From: Lichenostomus cassidix
Taxonomy: Eukaryota; Chordata; Aves; Passeriformes; Meliphagidae
Length of the DNA stretch: 64,000 nucleotides
Assembly: GCA_008360975.2 (NCBI GenBank)
Contig: CM039202.1
Coordinates: 3,420,128 to 3,484,127 of the forward strand
Reading direction: 5' to 3'
A program made the position numbers and the translations under genes. Positions 39,160 through 51,330 of this stretch are shown piece after piece (within the stretch, counting starts at the first letter, position 1; every line of letters starts with the position of its first letter). Below the pieces are notes generated by a model that saw only the letters and a list, made by a program, of their open reading frames with translations, searched no databases and was not told the origin of the DNA.

Positions 39160-40170
39160 GCCCCCAGCGCGGCCACCGCTGACCACAGCCACCCCGGGGG
39201 GTCAATCATGGAGTCAACCCCCCTGCAGTCCAAATTCAACACAATCCCCTCCTTTTCCCCCCCAAAAAACAATCCCCGATGCTGGATCGCCGCCGCCGCC
39301 GCCTTGGGCGTTTGTCCTCCTCCTTGGTTTGGGATGTGTTTCTGAAATCCATGGGGTTTTTTGATTTTTTTTGGAAACACAAATTGCAGGGACTTCGCTG
39401 CCTTAGCTGAGAATTGGGGCAGGAATTGCACAAAGTCATCCTTGGAGGGGTTTTTGGGTTTATTTGGAGTTTTCCTGAGGGGGGGGAATTTTTTTTCCCC
39501 CCTAGGAGAAACCAGAAACAGCTGGAAAAAAAAACCCCAAAAGAAGCCAAAAGTGTGGGAATTCTGGAGCTGCAATGCCTTCAGCCTCACACCCTCTGTT
39601 TTAAAGGAGCCTCTTGGAAAATCCCTCTGGATTTTATTCCACTGGGATTTTTTTTGTTCTTTTTTTTTTTTTTTTTTTTTTGGAAGATAAATCCTTCGTT
39701 TACATCATTTTTGTGGATCTCAGTGTGTTTTTCAGGGTCGGTTTTGCCTTATGCTGGGGGAAAAAAATTCAAACTAAAAGGGACCTGCAAGTGCCCAGCT
39801 CTCCCCACGTGAGCCAAGATTGCCACCCTGGGACAGCAAAATTCCTGTTGCTGAAACGTGACAAATCCCTCCAGGGGGGTTTAGGGGTTTGGTTTTTTTT
39901 TAATTTTTATTTTTTACTGATTTCTACATTTTTTTCCTGTACTGATTCTGTAAAATATTCGAGCAAATGGAAGAATTTTGCACAACCCGTTGGCCACTTT
40001 TGTACGTTTCCTTATTTAAAGGTAGGACACGGAGTCTTTTTGATGTGATTTATGCCTCAAATCTTCCTTTTTTTTTTCTCCCTCCCTTATTTTTTTTGTG
40101 GATATGAGATATCTCTTGGAATATAAAAAGTTTTTAACTCATTGTGTAAAATTCCCTCAGTAGCCCAGGT
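39160..40170 (+). other. TIA1: TIA1 3' UTR
   Basis: T-rich sequence after the stop, with several long poly-T runs (39660-39680, 39890-39920). No AATAAA or ATTAAA is seen. TATAAA near 40121 is the only variant hexamer in a plausible place, so the 3' end is estimated. Sequence from 40270 to 40500 is A-rich, then G-rich GGGGAAAAGGCGAAATTTGG repeats. Confidence 0.6.
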
Positions 40171-40529
40171 GTGTTTCAACAAGGGAGTGAAAATGAGAAG
40201 ATCTCCCTAACCTGATCTATCAGAGGCCAAAAACGCCCTTTTTCTATCCTACCTCTTGCCCAGCCTTTAAAAAAAAAAAAAAACACAAAAAAACCCCCAC
40301 AAAAATGGAAAAAAATAAGAAAAACTTCTTTTTTTAAAAAAAAAAAGGGAAAAATGAAAAAAACTGAGCTCCTGGTGTGCTGTGTTTTGTTGGGATGGCA
40401 CGGCGGGTGGAGCTGGTGGGATTTGGTGGGGGAAAAGTGGAATTTGGCGGTGGGGAAAGGCGAAATTTGGGGGGAAAAGGGGAAATTTGGGGGAAAAGGC
40501 GAAATTTGGGAATTCTCGCCGCAGAGACT

Positions 40530-40768
40530 GGTGGGAGTTGTAGTCCAAGCGCTCGTGGTTTTACGGCGCCTTTTGGACTACATCTCCCATCATTCCTTGC
40601 GTTACCACGTGATGCCGGCGGACCAATAGGCGCTAGCGGAAGGCGGAAGTGAGTTCCCCCCTCACGGCGCTCCCGGCGGCGGTAACGGAGCGCAGCACCG
40701 GGGCGGGCCCGGCGGCGGAGGTGACGTCACGGGCCGCGAGGGATGCTGGGAAACCCCGGGAGACGCTG
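40530..40768 (+). promoter_or_regulatory. C2orf42: C2orf42 promoter: inverted ZNF143-type pair, CRE, leader-exon donor
   Basis: GGACTACATCTCCCAT at 40575-40590 matches the ZNF143/SBS core. Its mirror GTGGGAGTTGTAGTCC at 40531-40546 carries the same core on the other strand, 28 bp away. A perfect TGACGTCA lies at 40722-40729 in a CpG-rich island. A leader exon appears to end in GAGACGCTG before donor GTGAGG at about 40770. Confidence 0.75.
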
Positions 40769-40920
40769 GTGAGGGGGGAGAGACCCCTGGGCTTGGTTGT
40801 GAGGGGACACCGGGCCTGGCGGTGAGGGGAGAGACCCCCGGGCCTGGTCTGGTCGTGAGGCGACACTGGGCTTGGTCGTGAGGGGAGAGAGCCCCGGGCC
40901 TGATCGTGAGGCGGACATAT
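40762..40920 (+). repeat. about 30-bp repeat built on the C2orf42 leader-exon donor
   Basis: Six units carry (G/T)TGAGGGGA or GTGAGGCG, followed by GAGACCCCTGGGCTTGG or CACCGGGCCTGG variants. The first unit contains the presumed genuine donor CTG then GTGAGG. Confidence 0.65.
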
Positions 40921-41034
40921 GCACCGGGAGGGGAGCGGAGATGGGGCTTGAGGGGGCTCAGGCTAGGGAAAAAGGGTTTGGGAGGACCCTAAGGGGACAG
41001 GAGAGTGACACCAGGTGGCGGTGGGGTTTTTCTC

Positions 41035-41290
41035 GCAGGGAAGAAGTGAAAGGACAAGAGGAAAAGGCTCCAAGCTGTGCCGGGGGGAGGTGAGGTTGGA
41101 TATTGGGGACATTCCTTTATGGGAAGGGCTGTCCAGCCCTGGCACAGCTGCCCAGGGCGGTGGTGGAGACCTCAGCCCTGAGGGGATTTAGCAGGGCATG
41201 TGGCACTTGGGGACATGGTCGGTGGTGGCCTTGGCACTGCTGGGGGACAGTTGGACTCGGTGGTCCTGCAGCTCCTTTCCCCTCTGAGTG
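41035..41290 (+). mobile_element. CR1 3' fragment, C2orf42 leader intron
   Basis: CCAGCCCTGGCACAGCTGCC, GTGGCACTTGGGGACATGG and GGACAGTTGGACTCGGTGG are CR1 landmarks. Confidence 0.75.
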
Positions 41291-41689
41291 TTTCCATGAG
41301 ATGTGACACCAACAGCCCTGTCACAGCTCCAGCAGTGACAAACAGCTCTGCCACCTCTGCCCAGTGTCCCCTGCTGCCCTCAGGGGACACAGAGCCCCAG
41401 CTCCATGTGGCACTTCACACCCTGCCTGGGGATGTCCCAAAATGTCCAGGAAAGGGTTTGGGGGTGCTGGGAGCTCCAGGAGGATCAGGAGTGAGTGGAG
41501 AGTCACAGGGAACCCTCCCAGTGTCACCCTGGGACAGGGACAGGCCACTGTGGGAGGGGGAGGTGTGTCACGGGGACATGGCTGGTGCAGGATCCCAGTG
41601 TGGGCGTCAGGAGGGAATTGTCCCATTCCTGCCCCTTTTCTGCTCCGTTTCTGGTGATTCCTCTTTTCTGGAGCTGGACAGGGACTGTG

Positions 41690-42335
41690 AGGGTGACACA
41701 GGGACTATCACGGTGGCCATTGGGGTGGTACAGTGACACTGGGATTGTCAGGGTGGCACAGGGACAGGCAGGGTGGCATCAGGACCAGGAGGGGTGGCCA
41801 TTGGAGTAGCACAGGGACTTTCAGGTTGGCAGAGGGACCAGGCAGGGTGGCACCAGGATTGTTGGTGTGGCACAAGGACTGTCAGGGTGGCCATTGGCGT
41901 GCCACAGGGACTGTTGGGATGGCACAAGGAGTGTTGGGGTGGCCAGTGGGGTGGCTCAGGGCCTGTTGGGTGGCTTCTGAGGTGACACAGGCCCTGTCAG
42001 GGTGGTCCAAGGACTTTCCAGGTGGCCATTGGGGTGGCACAGGGGCTTACATGGTGGCTCAGAGCCTGTTGGGGTGGCATAGGGACTTTCAGGGTGGCCA
42101 TTGGGGTGGCCCAAGGAGTTTCCGGGTGGCCATTAGGGTGGCACAGGGACTTTCAGGTGGCTCAGGGCCTGTCAGGGTGACCATTGGGGTGGCATAGGGA
42201 CTGTCAGGGTGGCCCAAGGACTGTCAGGGTGGCCATTGGGGTGGCACAGAGACTTTCCAGGTGGCCATTCGGGTGGCACGGGGACTTTCCAGGTGGCCAT
42301 TCGGGTGGCACAGTCCCCACCATCACCCCCCTGTG
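41690..42335. repeat. GGTGGCCATTGGGGTGGCAC minisatellite
   Basis: About 20-40-bp units (CACAGGGACTTTCAGGTGGC) run from 41690 to just before C2orf42 coding exon 1. The open frames here are repeat-driven. The CCATTGG motif inside each unit is an inverted CCAAT core, so about ten CCAAT-like boxes lie in a row. Confidence 0.85.
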
Positions 42336-42385
42336 CCACCCACCCCCAGCCATGCCCTCACCCCGCTCTCCTCTCCGGCAGCACC

Positions 42386-45300
42386 ATGGATCCCTCCCCA
42401 GGCAGAGCCAAACCGCCCCCCTTCCTGTCGGACCTGGGCAAGGCCACCCTGCGCGGCATCCGCAAGTGCCCTCGCTGCGGCACCTACAACGGCACCCGCG
42501 GCCTCAGCTGCAAGAACAAGAGCTGCGGCGCCGTGTTCCGCTCCGCCTCCCGCCGCCAGCCCGGCGCCGACGCCGTCAGAGTGCTCAGCGGCCGCCACGG
42601 CCAGCTCTACTCGGTGCGCCAGCGCGACTCGCGCTGCTTCGTGGAGCTGGGCGTCTCGGAGACCGCCATCCAGACGGCCGAGGGCACGCTGATCACGCAG
42701 CTCAGCTCGGGCCGCTGCCACGCTCCCGCCTGCGCCAGGGCGGCCGGCGACAAGCAGTGCCAGCACCTGAAGCTGGCGTTGGGCTGCCAGGCCGAGGCCA
42801 CGCCGCTGCCGCTCAAGAGCTCGGTGCTGGGCGCGGTGCAGGCGCCGCCCGAGGCCAAGCAGAGCCTGTGGGAGTTGGCCACCGAGCCCACGGGGCCGCT
42901 GGTGCAGAGGGTCAGCAAGAGCGTGCTGGTGGTCAAGTGTAAGGCCAGCCAGAGGCACAGCCTGGGCTACCTGCACGCCTGTTTTGGCCAGCGGCGCTTC
43001 TCCTGCGCCTGCCGTGCCCCTGGCCGTGGTCGTGCCAAGGGGGAGGATGAGAATGACGAGGAGGAGGAGGATGAGGAGGAGGAAGAGTCGCCCCCAGCGC
43101 GCTGCATCCACTTCCTGGCCTGCATCTGCGCCTTCGCCAGCGACGAGAGCCTGGCTCAGGAGTTCTCTGACTTCCTGGCCTCCGATGCTGGCGGTGGGAA
43201 TAATGGGGAGGGGTTTGGGGGTTCTGGGATGGGGTTCAGAGTGGAGCCTGGAACCTGCCTGGGTTCTCCCAGCAGCTGTTCCGTGGATTCCATTCATTCC
43301 CTGGGAATCCACATCCAGAGCAGGAATATCTGGAGTTCATTCCCTGTGCATTTCTCCCAGAGCAGCCTCTGGGGTTCATTCCCTGTGAAACTCTCCAGAG
43401 CAGGAATATCTGGGGTTCATTCCTTGTGAATCCAAACCCACAGCAGGAATATCTGGGATTCATTCCCTGTGAAACCCTCCAGAGCAGGAATATCTGGGGT
43501 TCATCCCCTGTGAATCTACACCCACAGCAGGAATATCAGGGATTCATCCCTTGTGATTCCACACCCAGAGCAGGAATATCTGGGGTTCATTCCCTGTGAT
43601 TCTGAAATCCTTCCAGAACAGGAATATCTGGGGTTCATCCCTGTGAATCCTTCCAGAACAGGAATATCTGGAGTTCATCCCCTGTGATTCCACATCCAAA
43701 GCAGGAATATTTGGGGTTCATTCCCTCTGAACTTCCTCCCACAGCAGCAGCATCCAGGATTCACCCCCTGAGGAGGTTCTGCACCCCAAAAAATGTCCCC
43801 CAACAGCCCCACACAGTCCTTAGGCACCCAAAGGTGAAAACCCACGCTGAGGGCACAACAGGAGTAGGATAAAATCCCTCTCCCCTCTGTGCCCCACACA
43901 GGAGGGGTTTCCTGGGGGGCGTTTGGGGGTCTGTGGCCCCTGGTGGGATGTTTTTAGGGACAAAACTTGTGTCCCCAGGTCTGAAGGGGACGGTGATCCC
44001 ACAGCTGCTGCGCGGTCCCGGATCTGCAGCACGGGCTCGGGGAGCTGCTGCTGCCAAGGCCAAGAGGAGGAAAAAGGATGTGGGGCAGGGTGAGTGTCCC
44101 TGGGGAGGACTGGGGGTGGGTGGGCCTGAAATACCACCCAGGGTAGATTAATGGGGTTGGTTGGAGCTCAAATCCCCCCCCAGGGTAGATTAATGGGGTG
44201 GGTGGGAGCTGAAATCCCCCCAAAGAGCAGCTCTGTGGGGTCAGATCCAGCTGTGGGGTGGGTGGAGCTGAAATTCCCCACAGGGCAGTTCTGTGGGGTG
44301 GGTGGGAGCTGAAATCCCCCCAAAGGGCAGTTCTGTGGGGTCAGATCCAGCTGTGGGGTGGGTGGGGACTGAAATCCCCCCAGGGGTCACTCCATGGGGT
44401 CAGATCCAGCTGTTGCAGCCTCTGGAGCAGCTCCAGGTGTTTCACCTGCCCCAGGCCTGAGGGGTCACCGGTGGTGGTGTGGGGGACAAGGGCCCAGAGG
44501 AGGGAGGTGACAGGGAATTCTGGGGACTCAGGGTGGTGACAAACCCTTCCCTCAGGGACACAGGTGACCGGAGCCCTCCTGCCCCCAGACCCAGCTCATC
44601 CCAGCCCCAGGAGGAGCAGCCTGAGGAAGCCACCGGTCACATCCTCATCCTCATCCTCCTCCTCCTCCTCCCTGAAGAGACACGGTGAGCCCAGGGGCGC
44701 TGGGTGTATAGGGATTGATGTGGATTTTGGGAAGGAATTCCTGGCTGGGAGGGTGGGGAGGGGCTGGGATGGAATTCCCAGAGAAGCTGTAGCTGCCCCT
44801 GGATCCCTGGCAGTGTCCTTTCCATTCCAACATCCATTCCAACTGAAATCCTTCTATTCCAGCGTCCCTTCCCTTTCAACATCTCTTCCATTCCAGTGTC
44901 CCTTGCATCCCAACGTCCATTCCATTCCAATGTTCCATTTTGACATACCAATGTCCCTTCCATTCTGATGTCTTTCCATTCCATCATCCCTTCCACTCCA
45001 ACATCACTTCCACTCCAACATCCCTTCCATTCCAACATCCTTTCCGTCCCAATGTCCCTTCCATTCCAGTGTCCCTTCCATCTCAACGTCCCTTCCACTC
45101 CAACATCCTTTCCATTCCAGTGTCCCTTCCACTCCAGTGTCCCTTCCATCCCAATGTCCCTCCCATTCCAACATCTCTTCCATTCTGACTTTCCTTCCAT
45201 CCCAACATCTCTTCCATTCCAACATCCTTCCCACTCCAATGTCCATTCCATTCCAACGGCCATTCCATTCCAATGTCCCTCCAAATCCAATGTCCCTTCC

Positions 45301-48300
45301 ATCCCAACATTCCTGTTATTCCAACATGCCTTCCATTCTCATGTTCTGTCCATTCCAACATCCCTCCCATCCCAATGTCCATCCCATTCCAATGTCCATC
45401 CCAACATCCCTTCCATTCCAAGATCCTTTCCACTCCAATGTCCATTCCATTCCATTTTTCCATTCCAGCGTTCCATTCCAATGTCCCTTCCGTTCCAATG
45501 TCCCTCTCATCCCAACATGCCTTCCATTCTCATGTTCCTCTCATTCCAACATCCCTTCCACTCCAACGTCCCTTCCATTCAGACATCTTTCCCATTCCAA
45601 CATCCTCCCATTCCGACATTCCTTCCATCCCAACATCCCTTCCATTCCAACGTCCCATTCTGATGTCCCTTTTATTCCAACATCCCTTCCATTCCAGTGT
45701 CCCTTCCATTCCAATGTCCCTTCCATCCCAATGTCCTTTCCATTTGAACATCCTTTCCATTCCAACATCCCTTCCATTCCCATGACCCTCTCATCCCAAC
45801 ATCCCTTCTGTCTCCCCAGGCTGCAGCCAGGCGCTGGATGAGTCCCAGGTGTCCCTGTCCTTCCAGGAGTGGCTGGGATCTGTCACAGAGCGAATCCACC
45901 AGACCATGCACTACCAGTTCGAGGGTCAGTGTCACAGTGTCACTGTCCCCAGGGCTTTGTCCCCCTGCACGACATGGATTTTCCCTGGGAAGTTCTGTTG
46001 GATTTGATTGAGGTCACATCAAGGGGATTCTGTCAGAATCTGTGTTCCCAGAGGGGAGCGTGGAGCTGGAGAAGCTCTGGGGCCAGGCTTGGAGAGATGG
46101 GAATGTCCAGCTGGAGAGAAGCTCCAGGGAGAGCTCAGAGCCATTCCTGTGCCTAAAGGGGCTGCAGGAGAGCTGGAGAGGGACTGGGGACAAGGGCTGG
46201 AGGGACAGGACACAGGGAATGGGGACACACTGGGAAAGGGGAGATTGAAATAGGATTTTGGGCAGGAATGAGGGTGGGGAGGGGCTGGGATGGAATTCCC
46301 AGAGAAGCTGTGGCTGCCCCTGGATCCCTGGAGTGTCCAAGGCCAGGCTGGAGCACCCTGGGATGGTGGGAGATGTCCCTGGGTGGCACTGGGGGGTCTT
46401 TAGGGCAACTCCAAACCCAAACCATTCCAGGATTCCATGACTCTGAGCCCCTCTGGTCTTTGGGGACCATTTGGTGTCATTTTGGGAACACTTTTGCTGC
46501 CATTTTGGGAACACTGTCCCTTTTTGAGAACTATTTGATGCCATTTTGGGGACAATTTGGTGCCTTTTTGGGAACACTTTTGGTGCCATTTGGGAACACT
46601 GTGTCCCTTTTTATGAGCACTTTCAGTACCATTTGGGAACAATTTGGTGCCATTTTGGGAACACTGTCCCTTTTTGAGAACTATTTGGTGTCATTTTGGG
46701 GACAATTTGGTGCTGTTTTGGCAACACTTTTGGTGCCATTTGGTGACACTTCTGCTGCCATTCTGGAAATGCTGTGTCCCTTTTAGGGACAATTTGGTGC
46801 CTTTTTGGGGACACTTTCAGTGCCATTTTGGGAATGCTGTGTCCCTTTATGGGCACACTTTTGGTGCCATTTTGGGAAACTTTTGCTGCCATTTAGCAAC
46901 ACATCCTCACCACCTGTGTCTCCCAACACCACTTCCCCCTCCCTGTCCCCTGAGCCACCCCAAAACCAGAATGATGTCCCCAGGTCACACAACAGCCCCA
47001 AATCCCAAACATTTCCCCAGGAACGCCCCCAAAACCCCACCCTGCCGACCCCATCCCACTTTGGGATGAGGATTTGGGATTTTCCAGCCCCACAAGAGCC
47101 TCCTGCCCTCCCCAGGCCGCCCAGAGCCGCTGGTTTTCCACATCCCCCAGTCCTTCTTCGAGGCTCTGCAGCAGCGAATCTCCAGCGGCAGTGGGAAGAA
47201 AAGACTTCCCAACTCCACCACGGGTGAGAAATCCCAAAAAAAGGGGGGAAAAACAACAGGGAAACCCCTCTGGGAGGTGTGGGTTTGGGGGGAGGATTGC
47301 CTGATGCACAGGGAGGTTTAGGGTTTTTGTTGGGTGGGGGAAAGGGGGAGGAGGAGTGGGAAAATAAAAGGGGAAAAGCAGGGAAAAAAAAGGGGAAGAG
47401 GGATGAAAAAAAGGGGGAGAAGGAGGGATGGAAAAATAAAGGGAAAAAGAGGGATAAAAAGGGGGAGAAACAGGGGAGCAGGAGGGAAGGGTAAAGAATA
47501 AAGGGGGGAAAAAAGGGAGGAGAAGGATGAAAAAATAAAGGGAAAAAAGCGGGGGAAGAGGGAGAAGGAGGGATGGAAAAATAAAGGGGAAAAAAAGCAG
47601 GGAGAGGGAGGGAAAGGTAAAAAATAAGGGGGAAGAAGGGGAAAAAAGGGAAAGGAGGGAAAAGAGGAAATAAAGAAGAGGAAATGGGGAGGAAGGGGGG
47701 AAGGAGGACAAAAATAAAGGGGGAAAAGGGATAGAAAAAGGGAGGGGAAGAAAGGGGGAAGGAAAAAAATAAAGAGGCAAAAAAGGGGGAAAGGAGGGGG
47801 AAAATAAAGGAAAGAGGGATAAAAGAGGGGGAAGCAAGGGGTAAAGGAGAAAAGGGGAGAAGGATGGGAAAAGGGGAAACAAAAAGGGGAAGAGATGTGA
47901 AAAACGGGAAGGGGAAAAATAAGGGGAAAGAGGAATAAAAAGGGAGAGGATGGAGGGGGAAAGGGGAGAAAAAGGGGGGAAAGAGGCAAAAAATGAGGGG
48001 AAAAAGGGGGGAAAGAGGGGAAAAATAAAGAGAGGGAAAAGAGGGCTGAAAAAAAAGGGATAAAAAGCAAGAGGGGGATAAGAGAGGAGGGAAGAGCTGA
48101 GGGGGTGACACTCCTGTGACACCTCCTGTGACACCCCTGACCCCTCCCACAGCTTTTGTTCGCCGGGACGCTCTGCCCCTGGGCACCTTCTCCAAGTACA
48201 CCTGGCACATCACCAACGTGCTGCACGTCAAGCAGATCTTCGACACGCCTGAGGTGAGGCCAAACAGCCCCCTGGGGACCCCAAATCATCCCCTGGGACC

Positions 48301-50717
48301 CCCTGAGCTCCCCCAGGACCCACAAATCACCCCAGGATCCCCCTGAGCCCCCCCGGGACTCCCAGTTATCCCTCCCAGGACCCCCAAATCCCCCCTGGGA
48401 TTCCCCAAATCCCCACCAAGACCCCCCTGAGCACCCCCAGGATCCCCCTGTGCTCTCCCTGGGACCTCTCAGATTGCCCCCAGGACCCCCTTATCCCCCC
48501 AGGACCCCCTGAGCCTCGGGACCCCCAAATTTACCCCCCAGGACTCCCAAATCCCCCCGGGACCCCCAAATCCCCCTGAGACACCCCTGAGCTCTCCTCA
48601 GGACCCCTCTGGGCTCTTCTGGGACCCCCAGATGTCCCCCCAGGGATACCCCTGAGCCCCCCAGGACCCACTGAGCCCTCCTTGGGACCCCCTGAGCTTC
48701 CCCAGGTCCCCCAAATCCCTGTGGGACCCCAATCCCCAGGACCCCTGAGCCTTCCTGGGACCCCCAATCCCCTGGGATCCTCCAAATCTCCTCCAGGAAC
48801 CCCTGAGCACTCCCAGGATCCCCTGAGCTCTCCATGGGACCTCCCTGAGCACCCCCAGGACCCCCAAATCCCCGGGACCCCCAAATCCCCTGCTGAGACA
48901 CCCCTGAGCTTTCCCCTGGACCCCCAAATCCCCCTGGGACCCCAAATTCCACCGAGACCCCTCTGAGCTCTCCTGGGACCCCCAGATTTTCCCCTGGGAC
49001 CCCCAAATCCCCAGGACCCCCTGAACTCTTCCCAGGTCCTCCCAAATCCCTCCAGGACCCCAAATTCCCCAGGACTCTGAGGTCTCCCAGGGACCCCAGA
49101 TCCCCCCAGGACCCCCAAATCCCCTCAGGACCCCCAAATGCCTCCTCACGCCACAGGTGCCGCTGGAGATCACGCGGAGTTTCGTGCAGAACCGCGATGG
49201 TTCCTACGAACCGTTCCGCAGCCCCCGGGTGGAGGTGGAGAGCGTCGGGGAGACCCCTGAGAAACAGCCCCCCCTGCGGCCCCTGGAGCTGCAGACCTTC
49301 CTCAAAGTCGGTGAGGGCTGGGGGGACACGGGGGGACCCCAAAACGCCCCTGGGAGGAACCCAAAACCTGCCTGGGAGGGGCAGCATGGGACCCCAAAAT
49401 GCACAATGACAGGGGCAGGGTGGGACCTCGACACTTGGCTAGGAGGGGCAGGGTGGGACCCCGAAACAACCCAGAACACCCCTGGGAAAGGGCAGGGTGA
49501 GACCCCAAAACAACCTCAGGAAGGCCAGGGTGAGACCCTAAAACCTGCCTGGGAGGGGCAGGGTGGGACCCCAAAATCACCCCGGGAAGGACCCCAGAAC
49601 AATCCCAGGAGAGGCAGGATGTGACCCCAAAATCCCCCTGGGTGGGACCCCAAAACTTGCCTGGGAGAAGCATGGTGGAACCCCAAAATGCCCACTGAGA
49701 GGGGCAGGGTGGGACCCTACAACTTCAAGGGTTTGAAGGGATGGGGAAATGGGGAGTCCATGAGATTGGGGGGCACAAACACCCCTGGGGGTTCCAAGGA
49801 CGGGGAAAGTGGGGATTCAAGGGTTTTGGGGACTCCACGGGATGGGGAAATGGGGGTTCCCAGAGCCAGGGGGACACAAACACCCCTGGAGGTCCTAAGG
49901 ACAGGAAATGGGGGTTCAGGGGTCAGGGGTTCCAGGGGATGGGAAAAGGGGATCCATAGGGTTATGGGGGGCAAAAACACGAGGAATGGGAAAAGGAGTG
50001 GAAGGATTGGGGGCTCCATGGGATTAGGAAAAGGGGTTCAGGGGTTGGAGGTTCCAAGGGATGGGGAAATGGGGGTTCAAGGGTTGGGGGACTCCACGGG
50101 ATGGGAAATGGGGGTTCCCAGAGCCAGGGGGGCACAAACACCCCCAGGGATGGGAAATGGGGGTTGGGGGGTCGGGGGGCTCCACAGGATAGGGAAATGG
50201 GGTTCCCCAAGCTAGGGGGGCACAGACACCACGAGGGATGGGAAATGGGGATTCAAGGATCCCAGGGGATGGGAAAAGGGGGTTCAAGGGTCAGGGGGGT
50301 TCAAGGGTCAGAGGGGCTCCAAGGGATGGGAAATGGGGGTTCAGGGGTCAGGGGGCTCAAAGAGATGGGGAAAAGGGGATTCCCAGAGCCGAGGGGACAC
50401 AAACACCCCGAGGGATGGGAAAAGGGGGTTCAGGGCTCAGGGGGGCTCCAAGGGATGGGGATAAAGGGGTTGAGGGGTCGGGGGGGCACCACCAGCCACG
50501 CCGCCGTGCCCCCCCAGGACACACGTCCCCCACGCAGAAGGAGCCCACGCCGTTCACCATCGAGTGGATCCCCAACATCCTGCCGCGCTCCCGCCTGGGC
50601 GAGCTGCGCCTGCGCTTCCAGTACGGCCACCACGGGGGGCCCCGGCAGCCCCCCAACCCCCCCGAGACCCCCCCGGCACTGCCCCTGCCCCCCCTGGGCA
50701 GCGTGGCCTTCCCCTGA
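42386..50717 (+). CDS. C2orf42: C2orf42 homologue, uncharacterised protein (8 coding exons, 571 aa)
   Basis: Coding exons are 42386-43193, 43979-44089, 44556-44684, 45820-45924, 47116-47223, 48153-48253, 49157-49310 and 50518-50717. They total 571 aa, against about 574 in human. The N-terminal [20 protein letters not shown] with a following CKNKSC looks like a zinc-ribbon-type cysteine set. The conserved middle includes [20 protein letters not shown] and the C-terminal half contains [20 protein letters not shown] and [15 protein letters not shown]. The biochemical function is unknown. Exon 1 holds an acidic insert ([15 protein letters not shown]) and exon 3 a serine run from a TCC repeat, both looking like local repeat expansion. 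It starts 3.2 kb after the TIA1 stop, in the same orientation, as in human. Confidence 0.94.
43240..43740. repeat. about 45-bp minisatellite in C2orf42 intron 1
   Basis: AGCAGGAATATCTGGGGTTC and ATTCCCTGTGAATCC units, about ten copies. Confidence 0.85.
44100..44420. repeat. GGGGTGGGTGGGAGCTGAAATC repeat in C2orf42 intron 2
   Basis: About 50-60-bp units with GGGTCAGATCCAGCTGTGG. Confidence 0.75.
44735..44820 (+). mobile_element. short CR1 fragment
   Basis: GGGGCTGGGATGGAATTCCC and CCCCTGGATCCCTGGCAGTG are shared with the other CR1 copies. It passes straight into the ATTCC array. Confidence 0.7.
44820..45805. repeat. CCATTCCAACATCCCTT minisatellite, C2orf42 intron 3
   Basis: Nearly 1 kb of 15-18-bp units (TTCCATTCCAACATCCC), stopping at the acceptor of exon 4. 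Apparent long frames on both strands are artefacts. Confidence 0.92.
46005..46440 (+). mobile_element. CR1 3' fragment in C2orf42 intron 4
   Basis: Forward CR1 with GGGGCTGCAGGAGAGCTGG, GAATGAGGGTGGGGAGGGGC and CAAACCATTCCAGGATTCC. Confidence 0.85.
46450..46900. repeat. about 35-40-bp TTTGGTGCCATTTTGGGAACA repeat
   Basis: A dozen units alternate between TTTTGGGAACACTGTCCC and GGGACAATTTGGTGCC. Confidence 0.85.
47330..48090 (+). repeat. 750-bp polypurine tract in C2orf42 intron 5
   Basis: Almost uninterrupted purines (GGGGGAAAAAGGGAGG, AAATAAAGGGG) for about 750 bp on the sense strand. Homopurine tracts with mirror symmetry can form triplex H-DNA. The long minus-strand frames (Phe/Ser/Pro/Leu only) are shadows. 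Confidence 0.92.
48255..49145. repeat. GGACCCCCAAATCCCCCTGG minisatellite, C2orf42 intron 6
   Basis: C-rich units of about 20-30 bp fill the whole intron. Confidence 0.9.
49320..49710. repeat. GGGCAGGGTGGGACCCCAAAA repeat, C2orf42 intron 7
   Basis: About 30-40-bp units directly after the exon-7 donor. Confidence 0.8.
49735..50505. repeat. GATGGGGAAATGGGGGTTC minisatellite, C2orf42 intron 7
   Basis: G-rich units of 20-60 bp fill the intron up to the last exon. Confidence 0.85.
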
Positions 50718-50779
50718 CACCCCCCGAGGAAATGGGGGGCTCGGGGGGGCTGGGGGGCTGTACAGCATGGGGAGACCCA

Positions 50780-51330
50780 GATAAAGGGAGAGGCGACCCC
50801 ATTGGGATGTGTTCTGTGGGGAGAGACATGGATTGGGGGGGAATGGGACCTGGGTGGGGGGTGGGGCTTGGGTGGGGGGGATGGACCAGGGATTTTGGTG
50901 GGGAGAGGCTGAAAGGGAGGAACATTTACAGGAGACCCCCAAATGGGGACAGAAAGGGGGAGGCATGGGATACGGAATGGGGAGGGAAGTTGGGGGAACC
51001 TTGGGGAGACCCTCATCAGAGGAATGGACCTGAGACCCAAATGGGGGAATGGGGGCACCAGACCCAGAATGGAAGAGGACACACACGGAGAGACCTATCA
51101 GTGACAAGACCAGATAATGGAAGGGTCAGGAGACCACAAAATGGGGAGAGAATGAGGCACCTGAAGACCCCTAAATGGGAAGGATGGGCAGGGACCAGAT
51201 GGGGAAGGAAGGAGGACACAGGAAGATCTTCAGGATGAGTCAAGGAAACACAAACCCCCAAAGAGATTGGGAGAAAGAGAGAGAGGTTCTGGGACCTCAA
51301 AAGAGTGGGGGAGGGTGGGGACTATGGACC
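50780..51330. other. G-rich flank downstream of C2orf42
   Basis: GGATGGGG-type low-complexity sequence with AGATAAAGGG near 50780 as the only polyadenylation-like motif. No gene is recognised. Confidence 0.5.

Noticed and set aside
46783..48246. 487-codon and 413-codon open frames on the minus strand
   Set aside because: They consist almost only of Phe, Ser, Pro and Leu because they read the complement of a homopurine tract. The real C2orf42 exons are on the opposite strand.
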